Source of the DNA: CAWFFV01 sp963814985
GTDB taxonomy: Bacteria > Chloroflexota > Ktedonobacteria > Ktedonobacterales > Ktedonobacteraceae
Assembly (NCBI GenBank): GCA_963814985.1
Contig: CAWFFV010000007.1
Span: 1 to 64,000, forward strand
Direction of reading: 5' to 3'
Length of the DNA stretch: 64,000 nucleotides
Shown piece after piece: positions 18,616 to 28,752 of this stretch. Under the pieces are notes generated by a model. That model was not told where the DNA came from. It searched no databases and saw only the letters and a list, made by a program, of their open reading frames with translations. Numbering within the stretch: the first letter of the stretch is position 1; each line of letters starts with the position of its first letter. Position numbers and translations under genes: made by a program.

Positions 18616-19488
18616 TTATCGCGGCTTCGTACCCCAGGTGGTCAGCAGATACCAGAGAGCTCCAAAATTCTCCTCCTTCATCTCTAAAAGGACCCGTTGA
18701 TACATTAGTTCAAACTCCTCATCACTAAGGATTCCCATTTTCACAAAGAATGGTTGCAAGAGTTTAAATGCCACCATGTAATTTTGATACATGGCTTCAT
18801 GGGCTTCCGCGCCCGCTGAAAAATCTACAATAGAGGGCCTTTTCTGAATATTGCTGTATCCCGCCTCGCGAAGCAGAGAACCCAAGATAGGAGTAATACC
18901 CAATTGTCGCCCATCCGGAGAAAAGCTCAGCCCGGCTAAAAATGCAGCTTGGGTACTCCAGGCCGCAAACTGTTCAACTGCCAGACTCGTCGTTACAGGC
19001 ACTTCTGCTTCTGTCAGACAGATCATTCCACCTGGACGCGTGATACGTATGCACTCTTGCAGAAATCGTGGCCAGGCTTTTTTTAAGAGAAATCCCACAA
19101 TGAGGCGAGCGTTGACCAGATCAAAAGAGTTATCAGGGAATTTGAGGGGATTGGTGACATCCATGACTTGAAATGTTACGTTTTTTAGTAATTGGACCCT
19201 CGCAGTTGCACGCGCATATTGGATCATCGTTTGACTGATATCAATTCCTATGACATTCATCTTAGGATGGGTATATGCTACATCTAATGTCCATCCGCCA
19301 GGGCCACAGGCAATATCCAGAACATCATGCAGATCAGAAACGTTGAGATGTTCTGGAAAGAGTCCTTGCATGCTTTGGGTCATAATGCGATCCTGGTGAG
19401 ACAAACGCACCATTTCTGTCGCGCTTTCGGCATCAATCACATAGGTATTCTCGCTGGCCGAGAAATTGTCGTTGGTGAAATCCGACAT
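18616..19488 (-). CDS. SAM-dependent class I methyltransferase
   Basis: 290 codons. Motif I VLDIACGPGGWTLDVA is at residues 56-71, followed by VIGIDISQTMIQYAR (acidic residue that binds the ribose), VTFQVMDVTNPLKFPDNSFD (motif II/III) and ITRPGGMICLTEAE (post-III strand). This is the ubiquinone/menaquinone-methyltransferase-like Methyltransf_11/25 fold. The C-terminal 100 residues are helical and probably bind the acceptor, which is unknown. Stands alone between repeats. Start chosen as the first ATG (MSDFTNDN). Confidence 0.8.
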   Translation of the reverse strand: MSDFTNDNFSASENTYVIDAESATEMVRLSHQDRIMTQSMQGLFPEHLNVSDLHDVLDIACGPGGWTLDVAYTHPKMNVIGIDISQTMIQYARATARVQLLKNVTFQVMDVTNPLKFPDNSFDLVNARLIVGFLLKKAWPRFLQECIRITRPGGMICLTEAEVPVTTSLAVEQFAAWSTQAAFLAGLSFSPDGRQLGITPILGSLLREAGYSNIQKRPSIVDFSAGAEAHEAMYQNYMVAFKLLQPFFVKMGILSDEEFELMYQRVLLEMKEENFGALWYLLTTWGTKPR

Positions 19489-20126
19489 CGTAACCTCTTT
19501 TTCTGTTTTCGCCTCCCTGCTTATGACAGATGGAGAATAATATCAGTATATAACATACCGACTCAAGACATCCGATGCATCTCTTGGCACTGAACGATGG
19601 CAGATAAAACATGTTGTCAGGACAGGAGAATTTGCATGAAAAACAGCTATTGAATAAAAACCTCTGAATCATCCTCTCGTTGAGACTAACTTCTTCCGCT
19701 CGGGGGGAGAAATGGTGAGAGATCGATGTCGTAAATGCTCGAAGTTACACTGTTATGGCTTTTGATAGTGCCGTTGTTCTGGTGCCACTTGTCAGGATGA
19801 CCTCCTTCATCGGCCATCGTTGACTGCCACTCGGTGTATCGGATGTCTTGAGTCGGTATGGTATATAACACCTCCAGACAAGGCAACCACGAGAGTTATA
19901 AATACAGTCATGATTTTCTCATTGTCAACGTTGAGCATCGTTTGGGCTGATCTCCCTGCTACCAACCCGACTCGACCAAAGCGCCACTTTCTATAGTTGT
20001 GGGTGCTTTCTCTATCATACTCACAACTCAAATGAGCAACACGCTACAAGCTCTACACCCGCCCAAAATCACTTCGTAGCGCCATTCAGGAACACTCTCA
20101 ACACTTCCCACACACCCCAAGCTGTC
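19489..20126. other. Intergenic region with a second MITE family
   Basis: No gene supported. 19547-19868 is an inverted-repeat element (see separate entry). 19997-20030 contains AGTTGTGGGTG...ACTCACAACT, a short inverted pair resembling MITE family 1 ends. Confidence 0.6.
19547..19868. mobile_element. MITE family 2, about 322 bp
   Basis: The left arm 19547-19612 (ATACCGACTCAAGACATCCG and on to AACGATGGCAGAT) is the imperfect reverse complement of the right arm 19806-19868, with an uninterrupted core of about 21 bp. No transposase lies between the arms. Size and structure fit a non-autonomous element. Confidence 0.7.
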
Positions 20127-20579
20127 TCAGCTTATTGGAATGTTACGATTCGCTAAACGCCGACGCTCCGCTCGACAAAGCTCACACCGACACCAAAGAT
20201 CAAACTCCCAATTTTCAGTCTCAGCGTGTAAATGATCGTACTCGTGCGGCCCCATACCTGGCGGAGGCTCCAGGCTAGCGCGTATCATCTGGCAATATGG
20301 ACATTGACACGGCCCCTCACTGTAGATCTGATCGCCCATCTGTATCATAGCTCCTTTTCGTTGTGAGGAAAATAGATCGTCTCTACTTTGTTCTGCCCTG
20401 TTAAAGAATCGAGGTAGGCAAACATATACAATCAATATAGCACCCAAAGCCAGGACAGACACAATTGTTGTGAGGGATTTATATAGACTCCGTTGGCCAA
20501 TAGCATGACGGGGAGAAGATGCACACGAATGAATAGCTTTTCCATTTTTTACCTCTTTTGCTTGGATATGGGGTATCAT
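20127..20579 (-). CDS. Small membrane protein with two Cys clusters, N-terminus derived from a MITE
   Basis: 151 codons from MIPHIQAKEV. Residues about 15-40 (SCASSPRHAIGQRSLYKSLT) are written in the end of a MITE family 1 element at 20466-20580. A membrane helix SVLALGAILIVYVCLP follows, then a soluble part with CQCPYCQMIRAS and LWCRCELCRAERRR, two CxCxxC groups that could bind zinc. A shorter start at MIQMGDQIYSEG would leave only the Cys-rich part. The MITE may supply the promoter and start. Function unknown. Confidence 0.45.
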   Translation of the reverse strand: MIPHIQAKEVKNGKAIHSCASSPRHAIGQRSLYKSLTTIVSVLALGAILIVYVCLPRFFNRAEQSRDDLFSSQRKGAMIQMGDQIYSEGPCQCPYCQMIRASLEPPPGMGPHEYDHLHAETENWEFDLWCRCELCRAERRRLANRNIPIS

Positions 20580-20580
20580 C
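20466..20580 (-). repeat. Left half of MITE family 1
   Basis: TTGTTGTGAG...TATAGACTCCGTTGGCCAAT and GGGGAGAAGATGCACACGAA match the left half of the elements at 47538 and 50323. The other half is missing. Confidence 0.7.
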
Positions 20581-20649
20581 TCAATAAATCGGGGAAAGAA
20601 AAGCAATGAGCTGGTGGGGTGGAGAGGAGTATGAGGCACAGGAAAAAAA

Positions 20650-20679
20650 CCAGCAAGCGAGTGCGAGTGTGCTTGCTGG
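20650..20679. terminator. Hairpin downstream of the split transposase gene
   Basis: CCAGCAAGC at 20650-20658 pairs with GCTTGCTGG at 20671-20679; the loop holds a GAGTGC/GAGTGT direct repeat. It may be the transposase gene's terminator or a subterminal structure of its insertion sequence. Confidence 0.4.
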
Positions 20680-20980
20680 GAGAGAGCCTTTCTCTCTGAA
20701 AGCAAAATGGCAAGATTCAGGGTGTTGCAGCCCAGGAGGCACCCAGGTGAAGCGCGGCAGCCTGTTCTTGAATGAGGGTGGCCAAACTGGGCAATCGGTC
20801 AGTATGAGCAATGCGGTCATGAAAATACTGGTAGACATTGACTCCGAGCTTGGAGGCAGTCCCCACCAGAGTCTGAAAGGTATCCCATGCCCTGATGCCT
20901 TCTCTGGTACGTGCTTGCAGGCTCACATCTCGCTTGCGAACACGCTGCCGGGCTCCCAACTCCGCTGGATTATTGTGTAA

Positions 20981-22292
20981 GTCGATAACCCCAAATAACT
21001 CCGTCATCTAACCAAGGTGTGGTATCGTAGATGTACTATGACCAGAAAACAACTAAGCATCGAACAAAAATGGCGGGATACCTTGCCGGAGCTCAATGAG
21101 AAACAGAAACGCTATTACGCCGCCCGTGAGGCCAAAGCTTATGGTTTTGGTGGAGTCACTGCCTTTGCCCGCGCCACAGGCATGAACCGTGACACCATCA
21201 ACCAAGGGATTAAAGAGATCGAATCAAGGTACAACGCTTCAAGGAGATCAAATCCGCCGTCCCGGTGGTGGCCGGAAGAAACTGGAAGCGCATCGACCAG
21301 GCCTGACTGAGATGATTGAGACTGCCGCCAACCCAAAGACAGATAAACGAGTGCTCATCAAGTGGACGAGCCATTCTATTGCCCACATCGCTGCCGCGGT
21401 CGCCAAACGGGGTTTCACCGTAGGGCGAGAAACCATTCGCCGGATTCTCAAAGACAAAGGCTTTGCTCTGAAAGCCAATAAGAAAGACATCGAAGGCAAG
21501 ACTGATCATCCTGATCGGGACGCTCAGTTCAATCACATCAACATGCAAGGGCTGAAAGCTCAGCTCCAGGGCTTTCCCATCCTGTCCATAGACGCCAAGA
21601 AAACCGAAAAGATCGGGAACATGAAGAACGCGGGCAGGGAATGGATGCCCCCAGGGGAAGATACCAAGGTGGACGTTTATGACTTCGGTCAGAAAGAAAA
21701 AACAAAAGCAGGCAGAACCAGAACACGGAAAGCCATACGATATGGCGTGTATGACGTATTAAAGAAACAAGGCTTCGTGAACGTGGGTATTGATCATAAT
21801 ACCGCCGAGTTCGCCGTAGCCTCACTGACCAGCTGGTGGTACACGAGGGGGAGGACAGACTACCCAGGCGCCACAGCCATCCAACTGTTCTGCGACAATG
21901 GCAGTAGTAATAGCTCAAACAACCGGCTCTGGAAGTGGTGCTTGCAGCAATTTGCCAACCGAACAAGGCTGAGAGTGCATGTCTGTCACTATCCACCAGG
22001 GACATCGAAGTGGAACGCCATCGAGCATGAGATGTTCAGTTTCATTAACATCAACTGGCGGGCCAAGCCGCTCGTAGCATACGAGGTGATCCTGGAATAC
22101 ATCAGGCATACCACCACCAACGGTGGATTGACAATTGAAGCTGTATTGGACACTCATGACTACGAGACAGGCAAGAAGATCAGTAGTGAGCAAATGAAAA
22201 CGATTAACATAACCGGCGATGCTTTTCATCCGGAGTGGAACTATACTATTCAGCCCCGGATCTAGATGACGGAGTTGTTTGTGGTTGTCGAC
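20981..22292 (+). mobile_element. ISAzo13-like insertion sequence (copy 1)
   Basis: 1312 bp. Terminal inverted repeats of 30 bp: GTCGATAACCCCAAATAACT at 20981 and, on the minus strand from 22292, GTCGACAACCACAAACAACT, three mismatches in 30. Flanked by the direct repeat TAA (20978-20980 and 22293-22295). Removing the element and one TAA restores the reading frame of the IS66-like transposase (EILLHNNPAELG), which confirms the ends. Confidence 0.9.
21038..22265 (+). pseudogene. ISAzo13-family transposase, frameshifted
   Basis: Frame 21038-21310 gives the N-terminal HTH part (LNEKQKRYYAAREAKAYG, ATGMNRDTINQGIKEIES). After an extra A near 21228 the protein continues in the frame that runs to 22265: PGGGRKKLEAHRP, SIDAKKTEKIGNMKNAGREW (first Asp), LFCDNGSSNSSNNRLWKW (second Asp) and PPGTSKWNAIEHEMFSFI (Glu), the DDE triad. 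It aligns along its length with the intact copy at 42613-43824. Whether the shift is programmed is unlikely: the site (ATCAAGGTAC) is not slippery. Confidence 0.8.
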
Positions 22293-23338
22293 TAAGAGGA
22301 TCTCTGGGTGGTCAAGCACCATGAGCAGCGCATCTTTCTTGGCACATGTACGGGCGAGCCGCTCATCCAATTGCTGGTAGCCGCTGGTTTGCCCAAACAG
22401 GTCGTCAAAGGACGTTCGCAACGTATCTGCCTCGGCGGGACTGGGATGGTCTCGGTAGGCCAACAGATCCCGGTAGAGCTTCCAGAAGTCTTTGGCAAAC
22501 TGCTCCAGAAGAAGGCAATGAGCAAGGAAGCGCGGTGTCAGTTTCTCGTAATGGCGATATTCGTGAATCCAGCACAGGGCGAGCTCGACGGTCAATGCGT
22601 TGAATTGGGGTGCATCATCACACAGCAACAGCTTGACCACTGGATAGGTGGTCTGGGTGCGATAGGCTGCGATGGCCAGGGCATCTTTGATACTCTTGCG
22701 GAGATTGGCTCCGTGTTTGGGAAGGTGCGCATCAAAGAGAGTATCGAGTTGGCTCTCTGTGAACGTCTGATCGTGTGGCAGCAGGGTGGGAAGTGTACGA
22801 CACCACTTCTCCGTCACCCCCAACTGAACCAGGAGCTCCACTGCGAGGTCATTCATCTGAAAAACGGGATCAGCTCCCCCGGCAAGCACGCGAAGCAAAC
22901 GCAAGCGATCTTTGGCAGGCAACGTACAATAGGCAGTATACAACGGGGAGCACAGGATATGGCACTGTTCATTGTTGCCATTGACACGTGTGCCTGTGCT
23001 GTCCAGATGGTGCCACGGGCTACTGGCAAGTCCGGCTTGAACCACGGCTGCACTCTCCGCATGGAACTGCTCCTGGTCTTGAATGAGCAGGTCAGAGAGT
23101 TGTCCCGCGCTGATCGACATGCCAATCGTCTGCAAGAGGTCCAGGATCTTTGGTTCGCTCATCCCCGCTGCATAATAGAGAGCCAACACCCAGGCTCTGA
23201 CTCCGGTCCAAACTGGCCTTTGTATCCAGCAGGCATTTCCGCCAGATAGGTCCGCTTTTGGCTGGGTGAGTAATATTTCTCTTTACGGAACGTCACGTTC
23301 TCGGTGCGAAACTCAATGTCCTGCACGATGACATTCTC

Positions 23339-25855
23339 GTAAGGTAGGCACCCGACGAGTTGTCGCTGTAAAAACAAACAAACGAACGACACTTTTTCGT
23401 GTGCCCCCTTCCAAACCACGCATGCAGCTTTCACTGCACGTGGCTTTCCAGCATCATCGGAGTGGCTCCATTCGAGAACGTGATGTTTTTCGCTTTAGTG
23501 GGCGTCCTGCATGCAAGTCCATATGGCAAGTTCGGCAGAGGACCAGCGTTTTTCTTTTTCTGGCTGCCATGACTTTTACCCAGAGTGGCTTCTCATGACC
23601 TTCGTATGTGTTGAGATCTTTGAGTGCTCGAATGTGATGCACTTCGATTTTGTCTGTAAGACGGGTTGCTTCACAGATCTCACATACCTGGGCTAGGAGT
23701 CGCTTTTCTAGTTCTGATCGATTGTTCCAGATTGGTCGTGGCCGGTCTACAAGGTTTGCCTTCATATTCCAGGCGAGAGAGATCCCTCCCCAAGTCGCGA
23801 CAAGCGGCTTCTTTTTCTCACGTGGCACTGTGACGCGCAAGACTTTATAGGTTTTGCCGTCTCTATCCATTTTCGCTCTATACTTGTCGTATATCTTCTG
23901 CACGGACGTTTTATGTTTCTGCGCCAGCGTCTTTGCGAGTGACTGTCCCATGATCCATTTGAGTTGTCCCAAAGTGTGCAGATTGTAGGCCAAGCGATAG
24001 TATTCAACGATTCCTCGGTATTCCAGTTGATAGGTCGAGACGATGGTGTAATCGCTCTCATTCAACAGTTCTGCCCGATGGGTCGCTTTGTTGCGCCGTT
24101 TGTAGCGATTGCATTTGTCTAAGAGAACCGTCCGTGGAACTGCTAACTTGACGCTACCGTTAATACTTCGACATTTGGTGTTGCGTTCCTGATTTCGGTG
24201 ACACATGGTCCGTTTTTTGTCTTGTTGTCCAATGCTTATTTCGTAGCCCAGAAATTTGGCAGCTTCGCTTCTTGCGTGTGTGATAAGCGTTTTTTCTTCA
24301 GAAAGTTCTAGTTTGAGGCAATCGCCAAGAAACTCTCTTATTTGCTGTTTGATTTCTTCTGCTTCCGACTTGGGTCCAATGAATGCCAAGACAAAGTCAT
24401 CTGCGTACCGACAGTACTTGAGCCGTCGGTAGTCTGGATCAGAGGGATCTTTTGAAGGAAGGATTTGTGCTTGTTTTCTCACTTTTTGAGCAGCCTCCTT
24501 CTGCCCTTGTTGGAACAAGCGATGAGCATGATGGATGAGTTTCCGGTACTCTTTGTTCTCTTTTCTTCGCTCTCCCCTGGTATGTTGTGGGATGAGAACG
24601 GTTTCGACATATGTGTCTAACTTATCGAGCAAGATATTGGAAAGAATTGGACTGACAATCGATCCTTGTGGAACTCCGCTCAGAGTCTGATTGAATTTCC
24701 AGTTCTCCAAGTATCCTGCATCTAGGAGCCTTCTCATGAGACCCAGAAATCGTCCGTCTTGGATTTTCTCCCCCAGTGTCTCAATGAGCAAATCGTGCGG
24801 CAGTGCTCCGAAGCAATCAGAGATATCGCCCTCGATGATCCACGATGCTCCTTTCCACGTATGATATATCTGTTGAAGTGCGGTGTCACATCCTCGCCTT
24901 GGACGGAATCCGTGTGAGGAATCGCTAAACTGAACATCGTAGAAAGCATCAAGGATCATCCTGATGACTTCCGCGAGCAGTTTATCCGACCACACGGGCA
25001 TACCGAGTGGGCGATTTTTTCCGTTTTTCTTTGGTATGTAGGTTCTGCGTGCAGGTTTCCAGTGGTACCGTTCAAAACGTAAAGCTTCGATGATGGTATC
25101 AAATTTCGCTAGAGACATCCCATCCACGGTTTCTCCAGTGATACCTCGTGTGAGAGAACCCACATTCCTATAGATTTTTCCATACGCAGTAAGGTAGAGA
25201 TTCCTGTTAAATAATTGTCGATAAACCCGTTCGAGCGGCAAACCTTGTTTGCCTCGTTCTCGGAGAAGTCCCAAGTACGCCTCAGTTGTTTGCATTTCGC
25301 ATGCCTCCGCGTTTGTGAACTTCATGATACCTTCCCTGCGTGTTGTTATCATCTAACACGCTCTGACCTGATTTCTCAGGTTGCCCCTTCCCTGAACTGA
25401 GACATCGTTGTTTTCTTTTTCAGGTACTACGGGGGTTCCGTCGCCGTAGGACTCGCGTCCGGTAGGCGATCCCGCGTTTGCGCCTATGAAACGTTGAGTG
25501 CGTTTAGGTCTCCTTCTGTTCCCTATCAGGTTCATTACCTGCCCACTCGCTAGAGAAAGCGTTCCGCATCTGGCTACGAAAGGTGCGTATTCTAGCGTCA
25601 TCACTTTATGCATGGTGTGATGGATGTTCAAGTCATCGTGCGAGAACGTCAGATTCGACAGTCCCAGTCTAACCGTGCGCACAGGACTCGCGGAACGGTG
25701 AGATACATGCCTTCTCTCATCTTCCGCTTCGACGACATGCTGTTGTCCACCATTGTCTTTCGACGCCGGGTAAGTCGTTGTCCTAAAGGTCTTCTTTTTT
25801 GCTTTCAACCTCCCCTACATCATGTAGGAATTTCATATGCACCGACGCGGCGCAC
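23339..25855 (-). mobile_element. Group II intron with RT/HNH protein (intron 2 of the split transposase)
   Basis: 2517 nt. The 5' end is GTGCGCC directly after exon TTCAAGGGCTAC; the 3' end is GCCTACCTTAC before exon GAGAATGTC. Domain V lies at about 23405-23440 on the minus strand (AAGCCACGTGCAGTGAAAGC and then TGCATGCGTGGTTTGG). The joined exons keep the reading frame (...FKGY-ENVIVQD...). The 500-nt 5' region carries domains I-III. Confidence 0.9.
23454..25325 (-). CDS. Group II intron reverse transcriptase/maturase with C-terminal HNH-like domain
   Basis: 624 codons from MKFTNAEACEM; AAGGTATC precedes this ATG, and the first nine residues of the longer frame are omitted. RT blocks: RTYIPKKNGKNRPLGMPVWS, SHGFRPRRGCDTALQQIY, IIEGDISDCF, GVPQGSIVSPILSNILLDKL and the catalytic CRYADDFVLAF. 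The maturase X region follows (YRGIVEYYRLAYNLHTLGQL). The C-terminus has CEICEATRLTDKIEVHHIRA and VLCRTCHMDLHAG, a zinc-binding HNH-type endonuclease. Looks intact, so this intron may be active in splicing and retrohoming. Confidence 0.9.
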   Translation of the reverse strand: MKFTNAEACEMQTTEAYLGLLRERGKQGLPLERVYRQLFNRNLYLTAYGKIYRNVGSLTRGITGETVDGMSLAKFDTIIEALRFERYHWKPARRTYIPKKNGKNRPLGMPVWSDKLLAEVIRMILDAFYDVQFSDSSHGFRPRRGCDTALQQIYHTWKGASWIIEGDISDCFGALPHDLLIETLGEKIQDGRFLGLMRRLLDAGYLENWKFNQTLSGVPQGSIVSPILSNILLDKLDTYVETVLIPQHTRGERRKENKEYRKLIHHAHRLFQQGQKEAAQKVRKQAQILPSKDPSDPDYRRLKYCRYADDFVLAFIGPKSEAEEIKQQIREFLGDCLKLELSEEKTLITHARSEAAKFLGYEISIGQQDKKRTMCHRNQERNTKCRSINGSVKLAVPRTVLLDKCNRYKRRNKATHRAELLNESDYTIVSTYQLEYRGIVEYYRLAYNLHTLGQLKWIMGQSLAKTLAQKHKTSVQKIYDKYRAKMDRDGKTYKVLRVTVPREKKKPLVATWGGISLAWNMKANLVDRPRPIWNNRSELEKRLLAQVCEICEATRLTDKIEVHHIRALKDLNTYEGHEKPLWVKVMAARKRKTLVLCRTCHMDLHAGRPLKRKTSRSRMEPLR

Positions 25856-26187
25856 GTAGCCCTTGAATTGAGCATCCTGAGGCAATCGTTGCTGATCCAC
25901 CTTGACGATCTCCACCCGATCAATCCTCACCTGAGCCTGCTTCCTGGCTTTGTGATGGGCTTTGGACTCACGGCGTTCCTTTTCCGATGAGAGAGCCAGG
26001 GCTGCTTTGTTCGCTTTGATCTTGGGTTTGCCCTGTTCCCCTTTGAGTCGATTGACCTCATCGCGCAGACGTTGGATTTCTTCGGCTTGCTCTTTCACTT
26101 TGGCCGACAGCGTTTCCACCAGGTTCATCAGCGTGATGACGACCTGGCGCAGACCTTCGTCTTCAATGGTGTTGGGATCGAAATTTT

Positions 26188-28634
26188 GTCGGGTAAGAGA
26201 GCATCATTGCTGGTGCTCCCTCCCCTCAGAACCGTGCGGGCGGGTCTCCTCGCACACGGCTCAAGCACATCACGAACAACGCGACTCCATTTTCTCTTTC
26301 AGCCTTAGTCGGTGGGTAGTTGATGCCTCATCTGTCAGAGCTTCTCGGTCATTGTCCTTCTGACATTCATCTATCACCCATTCGCCCTTCGCATGAATTT
26401 GCTGGTGACAGAGCAGGTGAACCAGTACCAGGTTGCTGTAACTGTTGTTGCCTCCACGGGATCGGGGAATTCTGTGGTGAATTTGTATTTCCTCATCATT
26501 GAAGAGCGATTCAAAGCATTCCAGACATCGACCCTCTTGTCTCTTGGCTATCTTCTGCTTGGAGATCGCCGGATCTTTGGCAGAGAGGGCTTGCCGTTCT
26601 TTCCAGTAGTCGGCGAGAGTTGGATCGTCTGGCGATGCCGTTCCTTTGATCAGCACATGTCTTTCTATCGGGAACCATTTAAACTTGAGCAGGTATCTGC
26701 CTGTTTGTTTCTCCCCAAACACCCATCGGTCCAATCGGTCAAGCTGAAACTGGCCCCAATACGTGCGTTTCCGCCAATCCTTGCTTTTGTTAGGATGTCT
26801 CCGTTTGGTGTAGCGAACTGCCCTGCGGAACATCCAACTATCCAGACTGCTGAATGTTTCTGATGCCACGGCTGTGCGGAAGTAGTTTGCCCACCCCCGA
26901 ACAACTGGGTTGAGCTTATGAAGAACGGTTTGGACTGAGGTCCCATTTGCCTCAAACCAGATCTCCTTTAACTTCTTCTGCACCTTTTGTACTGATTCGT
27001 TGCTGGGTTTGATTAAGAGTTTCCATCCCGTTCGTGCTGTCTGTGGTGCAGGATACTGCCGAATATTGAAGCCGAGGAAATTGAAGCCTTCTGTCAGGTG
27101 GACAATGCGTGTCTTTTCCTCCGAGAGGGTCAGGCCACGCTCTTTCAACCACTCCGTCAGAATGTGTCGCACCTGTTGAGCATCTTCCTCTGTTTCACAG
27201 AAACAGACAAAATCATCGGCGTATCGTACAACTGCACGTTTTCCGCTGATGTCACCTTGTTTGTTGTATTTCACATCAATAGCATTTTCCATACCATGTA
27301 GCGCTATATTCGCTAATAATGGTGAAATCACGCCACCTTGCGGTGTTCCTGTCTCTGTTTCATGGAAAACGTCTTTGTCTACATACCCTGCTTTTAACCA
27401 CTGTTTTATGAGTTCACGACCCGGAACTCTCCCAATCGTTTTTAGCACGTATTCATGGGATATATTATCAAATGCGCCTGTAATATCAGCGTCGAGTATC
27501 CACTTCTTGGTTTTGTTCGGTCGGGCCAAGAGGTAGATTTTTGAGATCGCATCGTGGCAGCTTCGCCCTGGCCGAAATCCGTAACTGGTTCCTTCAAACG
27601 TAGCTTCCCATGCCGGTTCAAGGGCATTTTTCACCAGAGCTTGAAGGCATCGATCCATTATGACCGGAATCCCTAACGGCCTGAGTTTATTACTGCTTTT
27701 GGGAATGTATACTCTTCTTGCTGGTTTGGCTTTCCACAGGGTATAATGGGCAAGTGCATCGACCATTTTCCCACGGGCTTGTGGCGTTTTGATTACCAGC
27801 TTGTCCACACCTGCCGTGTGTTTCCCAGCATTGATCTGTGCTACTCGTCGTACACTGACGAGCCGGTTCGAGTAGCTCTTAGCATGAGTTTTTGGAGCGA
27901 GCGCACCCTCTTCAGGTTGCCCTCTTGTGCTGCCCGAAAGATCCGTTGTCTCAGATTACGAACTGTCCGATTGGCTTTTTTCCAATGAATGGTCTTCCAA
28001 TTGGTCTGTTTCTCGGTTCCGTTTGCTAAGCGTTGAGCTTGCACCTAACTTTTCCCTCGATTTGTACTCTTCACATCGTTCTTTGGGTGATGCACCAGGA
28101 TCACGTCTGCCGTCTTTCAACGTGGGTATTTCCGACATTGGCCCTATCCGCTCAGTTATTTTTTCCTGTTGCCTTTCGGCCAGCAGCATTCGCTTTTTGA
28201 CCCTTCCTTTTCCCACTGAGAAGTTCGGCTTTCCTTGCGGTCAGCTTACTCAGAGCATCGACCATCTCTGAGATCTCATTGGGGTTTTCGCGTTCCGCAT
28301 GTATGAGATACAACTGGGGAGGATGCCTTCTCTACTGCGGGAGAGTGGTGTCCGCCACTGAGGATGAAAGGGCCTCAGCTCACTTATTCTCCTTCATCAC
28401 TGTATAAGCCGTTCCAGTGACCTAGAATCACGCAGCCTCATCAAAGGTTCATTTGCATTCATCCTTCCAGTTTTCCTCTAGCCCGGTTGCCTCCTTCGGC
28501 TGGAGGCTTCCTTGGACATTCTCCTTCGCTTTCCACCCCACCGTTACCAGTGACGCAGAGAAGGAGCGAGGACAACCCTGGACACGGGGCTGGAAGTTTT
28601 CACTCCACTCATCACAAGCTACTTCGTGTCGCAC
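26188..28634 (-). mobile_element. Group II intron with RT gene (intron 1 of the split transposase)
   Basis: 2447 nt. Starts GTGCGACACGAAG at 28634 and ends TTACCCGAC at 26188. Domain V at about 26222-26260 reads TTGAGCCGTGTGCGAGGAGA and CCCGCACGGTTCTGAG. It lies seven bases into the transposase coding region: ATGGTAG plus AAAATTTC gives ATG GTA GAA AAT. The deletion derivative at 12199-12988 has the same termini. Confidence 0.9.
26270..28044 (-). pseudogene. Group II intron reverse transcriptase with HNH domain, one-base frameshift
   Basis: The N-terminal frame 28044-27841 reads MQAQRLANGTEKQTNWKTIH and NRTVRNLRQRIFRAAQEGN, the RVT_N helix. One base is missing near 27872 (AGAGCTAC for AGAAGCTAC), after which the second frame continues SNRLVSVRRVAQINAGKHTA and onward to 26270. 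RT blocks: VYIPKSSNKLRPLGIPVIMD, TSYGFRPGRSCHDAI, TPQGGVISPLLANIAL and the catalytic VRYADDFVCF. The C-terminus has CLECFESLFNDEEIQIHHRI and LVHLLCHQQIHAKG, an HNH nuclease with Cys ligands. If the shift is real the intron needs an RT in trans. Confidence 0.85.
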
Positions 28635-28752
28635 CTACCATGCTTCTAGTATACCTGGGCCATCAATTTTCCCATCGCCAAGCTAGACTACCCCGGATTA
28701 TTGAGATGATACGCGTAAAGAATGTGAAAGAGACGAAAGGAGCGTGAAAAGA

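Larger units (their letters stand above)
20717..28641 (-). pseudogene. IS66-like transposase gene split by two group II introns and an ISAzo13-like element
   Basis: Exon 1 is 28641-28635 (ATGGTAG), exon 2 is 26187-25856, exon 3 is 23338-22293 and exon 4 is 20977-20717 (the TAA at 20978-20980 is the duplicated target). Joined, exons 1-2 read MVENFDPNTIEDEGLRQVV, then a coiled coil (VKEQAEEIQRLRDEVNRLK) and QDAQFKGY, continuing in exon 3 as ENVIVQDIEFRTENVTFRKE. Catalytic-region text includes HHLDSTGTRVNGNNEQCHI, and the end has LHNNPAELGARQRVRKRDVS, like the HxNNPAE box of IS66 transposases. A one-base deletion near 23205 breaks exon 3 (GPESEPGCW for GPGVRAWVLALYY). Splicing would be neutral; the IS insertion and frameshift are not. 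Confidence 0.8.

Noticed and set aside
22308..23249. 313-codon plus-strand frame
   Set aside because: It is the exact antisense of exon 3 of the IS66-like transposase, whose motifs are clear on the minus strand.
23454..28044. RTs as a retron, DGR or antiphage RT system
   Set aside because: Both are enclosed by group II intron termini with domain V, and carry maturase and HNH domains; no template/variable repeat or msr-msd is seen.
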